Notes under the pieces: model-generated
What the model was told of the DNA's origin: nothing
What the model saw: only the letters and a program-made list of their open reading frames with translations
Databases searched by the model: none
From: Gemmatimonadota bacterium
GTDB lineage: Bacteria; Gemmatimonadota; Gemmatimonadetes; Longimicrobiales; Gaopeijiaceae
NCBI GenBank assembly: GCA_041390125.1
Contig: JAWKQN010000011.1
Coordinates: 124,001 to 188,000 of the forward strand
Direction of reading: 5' to 3'
Length of the DNA: 64,000 nt
Shown here: piece by piece, positions 55,467 to 62,149 of the stretch
Layout of the letters: the number at the start of each line of letters is the position of its first letter
Position numbering within the stretch: position 1 is the stretch's first letter
Translations under genes and position numbers: made by a program

Positions 55467-55703
55467 ATGAAGACCCGAGCGACGTTCTACCATGCGGGCT
55501 GTCCCGTCTGCGTCTCTGCGGAGGAGACCTTCGCGCGCAGCCTGGATCCACAACGCTACGAGGTCGAGGTCGTGCATCTCGGTGAGCAGCGAGGACGCAT
55601 CGCGGAAGCCAGCCGAGCAGGAGTGGAGTCGGTCCCTGCGCTCGTGATCGACGCGAAGCCCTATCACATCAACTTCGGCGCTTCGCTCTCGGATCTCGGC
55701 TGA
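55467..55703 (+). CDS. Small thioredoxin/glutaredoxin-like protein
   Basis: 78-residue cytosolic protein with a thioredoxin-like beta-alpha-beta start: T-F-Y-H-A-G-C-P-V-C (Cys12, Cys15), a C-x2-C redox centre, and the cis-proline motif E-S-V-P-A-L (Pro57). Length is that of a glutaredoxin-type mini-domain. The ATG at 55467 has an excellent ribosome-binding site (GGAGG). It is divergent from the HxlR-type regulator, which may control it in response to thiol stress. Confidence 0.85.
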   Translation: MKTRATFYHAGCPVCVSAEETFARSLDPQRYEVEVVHLGEQRGRIAEASRAGVESVPALVIDAKPYHINFGASLSDLG

Positions 55704-55733
55704 GTGGACGGTGGGGCCGGAGGATCGGCCCCA

Positions 55734-56585
55734 CTACCGCCGCTCCCGCTCCGGCGCTTGCGAGAACCCACGCAGCGCAGCCAGCCACTGCCGTGTGAGG
55801 ATCGCCAGCACGCGCTCCCCCTTCTCGCGCGTCGCGAGCGTGGGATCCCCGAAGAGGCCGGTCTCGGAATATTCGGGGTCGTCGGGGTCCCGCGAGAACA
55901 GCCCGGGCTCGTAGCCGGGGTATCCGCGCGGCGTCAGGTCGCCGTAGTCCTGGACCGCCCGGTCCATGTGGACCAGATCGGGCTGCAGGAACAGGTGGAT
56001 GGACGTCTCCAGCTCGTCCGCGTGCCCGCCCGCCGTCTGTTCGGCGATCGCGTCCACCTCGTCCGTCTCCAGGTCGTTCCAGGAGAGCACCAGGACGGGG
56101 ATGCCGTACTGGACCCGCAGGTCGCGCGCGACCATGGAGATGGGCAGACCGGTCGCCATGGAGATGCCGGTGTTCAGGAACACGATCCGGCGCGCGCCCT
56201 GCTCGGCCACCGACTTCGCGACCTCGTGGACGTACCGCCGGAAGACGTCGGGATCGGCCACCTCGGTGCCCGGGAAGGCCCGGAACGCGGGGAACCACCC
56301 GTGCAGGATGGGCGGCGCCACCAGGACGTCCGTCGAGTCCACGGCCATCTGCATCAGGTACTCGAGCACACGGGCGTCGGCGTTCATGGGCAGGTGCGGC
56401 CCGTGTTCCTTCGCTCCCCCGCCGAACGGGATCACCACCAGTGGCGCTTCGCGGATGCGGACCTCGGCTTCGGGCCAGGTCAGCTCACCCAGGTGGGCGC
56501 CGCGGGTCTGGGCCATCGACGGAGCGCTGCACAGGGCCAGTGCGACGCAGGCGGAGATCGCAGACGAAGCGAAGGCGGCGCGCAT
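55734..56585 (-). CDS. Exported creatininase-family amidohydrolase
   Basis: 283-residue protein with a signal peptide (1-26, S-M-A|Q) and the creatininase fold motifs: P-F-G-G-G-A-K-E-H-G-P-H-L-P (Glu60, His61, His64) with a downstream metal-site Asp70, N-T-G-I-S (where soluble members usually have N-G-H-G) and G-G-H-A-D-E-L-E-T-S. Metal-ligand residues are mostly kept. Export is unusual, since characterised creatininases and related mycofactocin or pterin amidohydrolases are cytosolic. Substrate unknown. Confidence 0.85.
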   Translation of the reverse strand: MRAAFASSAISACVALALCSAPSMAQTRGAHLGELTWPEAEVRIREAPLVVIPFGGGAKEHGPHLPMNADARVLEYLMQMAVDSTDVLVAPPILHGWFPAFRAFPGTEVADPDVFRRYVHEVAKSVAEQGARRIVFLNTGISMATGLPISMVARDLRVQYGIPVLVLSWNDLETDEVDAIAEQTAGGHADELETSIHLFLQPDLVHMDRAVQDYGDLTPRGYPGYEPGLFSRDPDDPEYSETGLFGDPTLATREKGERVLAILTRQWLAALRGFSQAPERERR

Positions 56586-56705
56586 GGGTCCTCCGGTGGA
56601 TCGAGGGGGATCAGGCCCGGCGCCGAGGTCGGCCCGGGCCGGCCCGGAGCGCGGGTGTCGTCTTCGGCCCGCTCCAGGATGCCGAGGCGTCGCTCCGTCG
56701 CGAAT

Positions 56706-57722
56706 CTACGACTTGATCCCAGGAAGCCGCACCGGCCCATCCAGCCACCCACGGACGCCGTGGGGCTGATAGGGCGCCTCCAGCTCCGCGCGCTCCTCCT
56801 CCGTGAGCTCCAGATCCACGGCCGCCACAGCGGATTCGATGTGCGCGACCTTGGTGCTGCCCACGATGGGGGCAGCCACGTTGGGCTGGGCCAGCAGCCA
56901 GGCCAGGGCCACCTGGGCGGGCTCCACACCCCGCCGCTCCGCCACCCGCACCGTGGCGTCCACCACGTCCCAGTCCGACGGGTGATCGTAGAGCTGATCG
57001 GCAAGCACGCCGTCGTCGCCATCCCGCGTGGTGGTGTCGTGGCTGCCGCGCTGGCGCTTTCCGCCGAGCATGCCCCGCGCGAGCGGTGACCAGGGGATGA
57101 CCCCCAGGCCCTGGTCCACGCAGAGCGGGATCATCTCCCGCTCCTCCTCGCGGTAGACCAGGTTGTAGTGGTTCTGCATGCTCACGAAGCGGGCCCAGCC
57201 ACTCCGCTCCGAGACGGACAGCGCCTTCATGAGCTGCCAGGCGTACATGGAGCTCGCCCCCAGATAGAGCACCTTGCCCTGGCGCACGAGCTGATCCAGC
57301 GCCTCCAGCGTCTCCTCCACCGGGGTGTCGTAGTCCCAGCGGTGGATCTGGTACAGGTCGATCTTCTCCACGCCGAGGCGCTTCAGGCTCGCTTCGCACG
57401 ACTGGATGATGTGCTTGCGGGAAAGGCCCACCTTGTTCGGGCCGTCCCCCATGCGGAGGCGCACCTTGGTGGCCAGCACCACTTCATCCAGGCGCGCGAA
57501 CTCCCGCAACGCCTTGCCCGTGATCTCCTCGCTCACGCCGATCGAGTAGACGTCGGCGGTGTCGAAGAAGTTGATGCCCAGCTCCACGGCGCGGCGGAAG
57601 TGCGGCAGCGCATCCTCCTCCTCCAGCACCCAGTTCCGCCACTGCTTGCTGCCGTAGGACATGCAGCCGAGCGCGATACGGGAGACGCTGAGCCCGGTGC
57701 TGCCGAGACGCGTGTACTGCAC
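56706..57722 (-). CDS. Aldo/keto reductase
   Basis: NADPH-dependent oxidoreductase with a TIM barrel, 338 residues. The catalytic tetrad is visible: Asp54 (F-F-D-T-A-D), Tyr59 (D-V-Y), Lys86 (A-T-K-V) and His127 (Q-I-H-R-W-D). The C-terminal cofactor loop P-I-V-G-S-T-K is present. It belongs to the voltage-gated-K-channel-beta/YghZ-like group. GTG 57722 is preceded by AGGAGGT at five bases. It is the last gene of a pfkA-tag-aldo/keto reductase unit. Confidence 0.94.
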   Translation of the reverse strand: MQYTRLGSTGLSVSRIALGCMSYGSKQWRNWVLEEEDALPHFRRAVELGINFFDTADVYSIGVSEEITGKALREFARLDEVVLATKVRLRMGDGPNKVGLSRKHIIQSCEASLKRLGVEKIDLYQIHRWDYDTPVEETLEALDQLVRQGKVLYLGASSMYAWQLMKALSVSERSGWARFVSMQNHYNLVYREEEREMIPLCVDQGLGVIPWSPLARGMLGGKRQRGSHDTTTRDGDDGVLADQLYDHPSDWDVVDATVRVAERRGVEPAQVALAWLLAQPNVAAPIVGSTKVAHIESAVAAVDLELTEEERAELEAPYQPHGVRGWLDGPVRLPGIKS

Positions 57723-57745
57723 GGAGACCTCCTCGGGTGGAGCGA

Positions 57746-58333
57746 CTACGGCCGCGCCAGGGCGGCGTGACGGAAGCAGCCCACCTCGTGGTCGTTGACC
57801 AGTCCGGCGGCCTGCATGAAGGCGTACATGGTGGTGGGACCCACGAAGCGGAATCCGCGCTGCTTGAGTGCCTTGCTCAGCCGACGCGAGTGATCCGTCG
57901 CGGACGGTGCGTCCCGGTAGGAGCGCAGACCGCTCTGCAGTGGGGTCCCCTCCACAAAGGACCACACGAACGCATCCAACGAGCCCATCTCGTCCTGGAT
58001 GGCGGCCACTCCCTTCGCGTTCGCGATGGTCGACTCGATCTTGCCCCGGTGGCGTACGATGGCCGGGTTCTGCAGCAGGCGCTCCACGTCGCGCGCGGTC
58101 ATGCGTGCCACCCGGTCCGCGTCGAAGCCGTGGAAGGCTGCGCGGTAGCCCTCGCGCTTCTTCAGGATGGTGGACCAGGACAGCCCGGACTGGGCGCCTT
58201 CCAGCGTGATCATCTCGAAGAGGTGCGCGTCGCCGTGGACGGGCACTCCCCACTCGCGGTCGTGGTAGTCCTGGTCCAGCGGACCGGCGCTCGCGACCCA
58301 GCCGCAGCGGATCCGTTCCGCCGGCTCAGTCAC
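57746..58333 (-). CDS. tag: DNA-3-methyladenine glycosylase I
   Basis: Base-excision repair glycosylase that removes 3-methyladenine, about 195 residues. It begins R-C-G-W-V and has the zinc ligands Cys10, His24, His182 and Cys186 (H-E-V-G-C-F), the E-G-A-Q-S-G-L-S-W segment (Glu45) and F-R-F-V-G-P-T-T-M-Y. The GTG at 58333 overlaps the pfkA end by eight bases and is preferred to a GTG at 58354 inside pfkA. Confidence 0.94.
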   Translation of the reverse strand: MTEPAERIRCGWVASAGPLDQDYHDREWGVPVHGDAHLFEMITLEGAQSGLSWSTILKKREGYRAAFHGFDADRVARMTARDVERLLQNPAIVRHRGKIESTIANAKGVAAIQDEMGSLDAFVWSFVEGTPLQSGLRSYRDAPSATDHSRRLSKALKQRGFRFVGPTTMYAFMQAAGLVNDHEVGCFRHAALARP

Positions 58334-59411
58334 CGAGACAAATCCCCTGCGCACGGGCCGTGGCGATCACGTCGCCGCCGAGGGGAACGCGCTTCAGCTC
58401 GCGGATGGCGTCCACGATGGGCACGGCCTTCACCTCGGGAGGGTCCAGCGCCACCATGCAGCCGAAGTGCCCGTCCGCGATCATCTGCACCGCGGCGGCG
58501 CCGAACCGGAGCGACAGGAGGCGGTCGTAGGCGTTGGGGTGGCCGCCGCGCTGCAGGTGACCGAGCACGAGCGACCGGGTCTCCCTGCCGGTGTGCTCGG
58601 CGATCTGGCGGGCGAGCCGTTCGGCGATCCCCCCGTAGCGGTCTGCGGCGTCCGGACGGCCGGTCTCGATGAAGACGGCGTCCTCGTTGAGGGCGCGGGC
58701 ACCCTCGGCCACGGCCACGATGGCGAAGCGGCGTCCCCGGGCGTAGCGGTCCTCGATCGACGCGCAGACCCGGTCCAACCGGTAGGGGATCTCGGGGATG
58801 AGGATCACGTCGGCGGTGCCCGCCATTCCCGCGAAGAGCGCGATCCAGCCGGTGTGGCGGCCCATCAGCTCCACGACCATCACCCGCTCATGGGCCTCGG
58901 CCGTGGAGTGCAGCTTGTCCAGCGCGTCCGTGGCCGTATCCACCGCCGTGAAGAACCCGAAGGTGGCCGCAGTAGCGGCGAGATCGTTGTCGATCGTCTT
59001 GGGGACGCCCACCACCTGGAGCCCGAGCTCGTGCAGCCGCTGCGCGATCTTGAGCGAGCCGTCCCCGCCGATGGCGATCAGCGCGTCCCAGCCCCGCTGC
59101 CGGAACGCCTCGACGATCTCGGGGGTGCGGTCGCGCTTGACCACGGACCCATCCGGCTGGCGCTCCGGCCACTCGAGCGGGCTGCCCCGGTTGGTGGTGC
59201 CCAGGATCGTACCGCCGAGGTGGGTGATGCCGCGCACGGCCTGCCGGTCGAGGCGCACCACGCCATCCCCGTCCCCGTCCAGCAAGCCGTTGTAGCCCTT
59301 GTGGATTCCCCAGACCTCCCAGCCGCGGCGGATCGCGGACAGGGTGACGGCGCGGATGACGGCGTTCAGGCCGGGAGCGTCACCGCCCCCGGTGTTGATC
59401 GCGATGCGCAT
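58326..59411 (-). CDS. pfkA: 6-phosphofructokinase (group III, mixed-type active site)
   Basis: Glycolytic enzyme phosphorylating fructose 6-phosphate, 361 residues. Motifs: G-G-G-D-A-P-G-L-N (8-16), I-G-G-D-G-S (114-119), P-K-T-I-D-N-D (137-143), M-G-R-H-T-G-W. Gly118 in G-G-D-G is the ATP-type residue, whereas Lys138 in P-K-T-I-D-N-D is the pyrophosphate-type one. This pairing is typical of group III PFKs, which use ATP, ADP or PPi depending on the member. First gene of a unit with tag and the aldo/keto reductase. Confidence 0.93.
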   Translation of the reverse strand: MRIAINTGGGDAPGLNAVIRAVTLSAIRRGWEVWGIHKGYNGLLDGDGDGVVRLDRQAVRGITHLGGTILGTTNRGSPLEWPERQPDGSVVKRDRTPEIVEAFRQRGWDALIAIGGDGSLKIAQRLHELGLQVVGVPKTIDNDLAATAATFGFFTAVDTATDALDKLHSTAEAHERVMVVELMGRHTGWIALFAGMAGTADVILIPEIPYRLDRVCASIEDRYARGRRFAIVAVAEGARALNEDAVFIETGRPDAADRYGGIAERLARQIAEHTGRETRSLVLGHLQRGGHPNAYDRLLSLRFGAAAVQMIADGHFGCMVALDPPEVKAVPIVDAIRELKRVPLGGDVIATARAQGICLGD

Positions 59412-59595
59412 GCTGGGCCTGGGCGAGGGACGAGCGTAGGAACCGAGGGGGAGAATAGAACGCCTGACCCGCGCCCGTTCAACGCGACGGGTCTCCTCTC
59501 CGATGGTCAGGCCCGGCCGCGGCGGAGCACACGGAACGGGCCGCCCGGGAAGGGGTTACGAAGCCCTCCCATCCCGAACGGCCGAGGCGGCACCG
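59412..59595. other. Divergent gap between pfkA and SufT-like gene, with a hairpin
   Basis: The segment 59466-59493 forms a hairpin, GACCCGCGC paired with GCG-a-CGGGTC (one bulged A), enclosed by GGAGA (59450-59454) and TCTCC (59497-59501). The outer part has a tRNA-Ser-like flavour but no anticodon arm or T arm can be built. No gene is supported. Confidence 0.4.
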
Positions 59596-59895
59596 ATGGC
59601 GGTCACCGAGAAGGACATCGAGAAGGCGCTCCGGAAGGTGAAGGACCCGGAGCTGAACCTGGACCTGGTCGTGCTGGGCCTGGTCTACGACATCCAGGTG
59701 GACGGCACCCATGCGGACGTGCGCATGTCCCTGACCACGCCCATGTGCCCGGTGGCGCCCCAGATCGTCGAGGACGCCCGCCAGGCGGTGCTCGCGGTGG
59801 ACGGCATCGAGGACGCGAACGTGCAGCTCACGTTCGACCCGCCGTGGACGCCCGACCGCATCGCTCCGCTGATCCGCTCCTCCCTGGGTCTGTAA
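59596..59895 (+). CDS. MIP18/DUF59 family protein (SufT-like Fe-S maturation factor)
   Basis: 99-residue cytosolic protein of the PaaD/SufT/MIP18 group, which helps load Fe-S clusters onto target enzymes. Motifs: K-D-P-E-L-N-L-D-L-V-V-L-G-L-V-Y (16-31) and T-T-P-M-C-P-V with the conserved Cys51; the C-terminus ends in D-P-P-W-T-P. ATG 59596 starts M-A-V-T-E-K-D. It may act with the suf genes at the left edge of the window; a role in another metabolic pathway is not excluded. Confidence 0.93.
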   Translation: MAVTEKDIEKALRKVKDPELNLDLVVLGLVYDIQVDGTHADVRMSLTTPMCPVAPQIVEDARQAVLAVDGIEDANVQLTFDPPWTPDRIAPLIRSSLGL

Positions 59896-60005
59896 CGGCT
59901 CCGTAGCGGGCCTCTGGGCCGGCCCCGACTCTTGCCTCGCCCCACCCCGGCCCGGAGTTTCGTCGGCGGGCTTCGCAGGCAGGCCTCCGACCCGCAGGTA
60001 CCCTC

Positions 60006-62021
60006 ATGAAGTCGACGCGCTCCCGACTCCGCGCGCTCCCCCTGGTGCTTCTCGTCTGCTGGTCAGCCGCTGCACCGGCCCGGGCGCAGACTCCCCGCAG
60101 CGGCAATCCCTGCTCCGACCCGCAGATCGCTGCCCGCATCCGCACCGTCCAGCAGCAGATCCGCACTCCGCTCCTGTACGACGGGATCGGAGCGCTCGGG
60201 GCCCCACCGACCCTCCGCATCCAGCTTCCCGCGGAAGCGAGCGTCGGCGCGTGCGTCCTGCTCTCGGCGGCATTGGTGCAGAGCGGCGGACGCTACACCG
60301 TGCAAGACGCTGGACCCGCCGCCATGGTGCTGCCGGCTGCCCCAGGGAACCTCCGTCGGGACGGCATCATGCTGTCGCGCGCAGCGACACAGGTCCTGAG
60401 GGAAGTGCTCGCGCAGGACGTGCTGCCTGAGTCACCCGGCGGCAGCGGTCGCTACCTCGTGGCGATTCCTCTCTGGTCTCAGCACCCGTTCTACCAGGCG
60501 CCCGTGGTGCAGGCGAGCGTCGATGGTGCCTGGCCACCCACGCTGCGCGAGCGCGGGTGGCCCGCCTCGCACCTGCTGGGCACGTTCGACGGCTCGGCCG
60601 TCTACCTCCTGGCTGAGCGTGAGTGGAGGGTGTGGCTGGCCGTGGTGCGCCCGGTCACGGAGACCCAACCACTCCTGGACTTCCAGGAGAGCGGAGAAGC
60701 CGACATGTACGGTCGTCCGGTCCTTCGCTATGGACCGGAGACCAGCCGCCGGTTCCGTGAGCAGATCGTTCCCCTGCTCCGGCCCACAGGAGATGCCGTG
60801 GCGCAGATCGAGGTCTGGCACTACGGCACGGATGTGCACCTGGCCCGTCAACCCGACACCAACTTCCAGTGGGCCTACCAACGTCATCCGCTGACCAGCG
60901 ACGAGAGCGTGGAGGTTCCGATGACGCTCGAACGGTGGTTCGGTCGGCGTTCCGAGCCCACTCAGCCGTTCGCCTGGATGTCGGGGGACGACCGCGACCG
61001 GGTGGACCCGCCCCTCCAGAACACCGTGCTGGCCATTCGCGGCATCCAGGAGGCCTACGCGAAGCAGCAAGCCCTGTATGCGGTGGTACGCGCCGAGCGT
61101 GACGCTCGGGAACGCGCCGAACGCCAGGCAAGGCTCGCTGGTCGCGCCACGTTGGAACAGGAGCGCGCGCGCACCTGGCCGACACGAGGTCTGACCTACG
61201 TGGACCCCACGTTCTGGGATCGTTTCCAGGCCAGTGGGGAGTTTCGCGCCGTCTTCGAGGGCTTCTTCCCCAACGCCACGGAAGAGTGGGAGTTCGGCCA
61301 GATCTACAAGCGCACCGTGCTCGCGTTCTCCGATCGCTGTGCGGACCGGATTCCGCTGGACAGCATGGTGGTCAGGACGGTCACCACCGTCGAGTGGGAC
61401 GACTACACGGCACCCCACGTCGTCGACCAGGACACCTCGTACATCCATACCGCATTCGTCAGACCCTTCGAGCTCTGGGATGCGGATTCGCAGGCTGCGC
61501 CTGCACTCTACGCTCCGGGATTCGATTCCCGAGACCCGGCGCGTGTGGTGGAGATGCTCGTGCGGGTCCTCACCAACCCGGGGTCCATGGGGGAGATGAT
61601 CCGGACATCGTTCCTCATGGCGCGGATGGTCGAAGAGATCCGTCAGGATCTCGGCATGCTCTTCGAACAGGGATGTGACTCACCCGTGCTCGCGCAGTTC
61701 CAGGAGAACATGCGCCGGATGGCCTACTCACTCCCCACCCTCCAGCAGGAACGCGCAGCGGCGACACTACCGAGCGTCGGTGCAATGCCTCTCACGTTGG
61801 GCGCCGCCTGCCAACGCTACATCGAAGAGGGTGGATTTCGAGTGGGACGCGAGTGGTGCCCCTGTCTGGAGCGTGTGTTCAACGCACGCAGCACGGTCGG
61901 TGAGCGGTGGACACTCCTGGACGAGTACACGCAGTTCTTCCGGCTGGTCGATACCGCCCCATCGGGCCCGAGCGACCCTGGTTGGGCGTTCTACGAGCCT
62001 GCGAACGTGTGTCGGCAGTAG
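60006..62021 (+). CDS. Exported protein of unknown function
   Basis: 671 residues, not recognised. Signal peptide 1-27 ends A-R-A|Q, so periplasmic or surface. There are few cysteines; two C-x-C/C-x3-C-type groups appear (N-P-C-S near the start; E-W-C-P-C near 620). The middle (about 340-380) is a charged helical stretch, A-E-R-D-A-R-E-R-A-E-R-Q-A-R. No nucleotide, metal or sugar-binding motif is seen, and the sequence is rich in Trp, Tyr and Phe, suggesting a folded globular enzyme or binding protein. ATG 60006. It is convergent with the right-edge DUF11 gene. Confidence 0.7.
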   Translation: MKSTRSRLRALPLVLLVCWSAAAPARAQTPRSGNPCSDPQIAARIRTVQQQIRTPLLYDGIGALGAPPTLRIQLPAEASVGACVLLSAALVQSGGRYTVQDAGPAAMVLPAAPGNLRRDGIMLSRAATQVLREVLAQDVLPESPGGSGRYLVAIPLWSQHPFYQAPVVQASVDGAWPPTLRERGWPASHLLGTFDGSAVYLLAEREWRVWLAVVRPVTETQPLLDFQESGEADMYGRPVLRYGPETSRRFREQIVPLLRPTGDAVAQIEVWHYGTDVHLARQPDTNFQWAYQRHPLTSDESVEVPMTLERWFGRRSEPTQPFAWMSGDDRDRVDPPLQNTVLAIRGIQEAYAKQQALYAVVRAERDARERAERQARLAGRATLEQERARTWPTRGLTYVDPTFWDRFQASGEFRAVFEGFFPNATEEWEFGQIYKRTVLAFSDRCADRIPLDSMVVRTVTTVEWDDYTAPHVVDQDTSYIHTAFVRPFELWDADSQAAPALYAPGFDSRDPARVVEMLVRVLTNPGSMGEMIRTSFLMARMVEEIRQDLGMLFEQGCDSPVLAQFQENMRRMAYSLPTLQQERAAATLPSVGAMPLTLGAACQRYIEEGGFRVGREWCPCLERVFNARSTVGERWTLLDEYTQFFRLVDTAPSGPSDPGWAFYEPANVCRQ

Positions 62022-62126
62022 CCACCGCTACGGCCACCGCTCCACGGGAGCCGTGAACAGGACGTTCGGACGGCCTGGGCGGCCCATGCAACAGCCTGAC
62101 GCAGATGCTCCCGGAGAGCGATCCCA

Positions 62127-62149
62127 GGGTGAACCACATCAGTTCACCC
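62127..62149. terminator. Hairpin between convergent genes
   Basis: Perfect 8-base arms GGGTGAAC / GTTCACCC around a seven-base loop. It overlaps the last codons and stop of the DUF11 gene and lies about 105 bases after the stop of the 671-residue gene. No T-run on either side. Confidence 0.35.

Noticed and set aside
59440..59520. tRNA-Ser/Leu-like sequence on the minus strand
   Set aside because: No acceptor pairing over seven bases, no anticodon arm with a seven-base loop and no proper T arm could be built.
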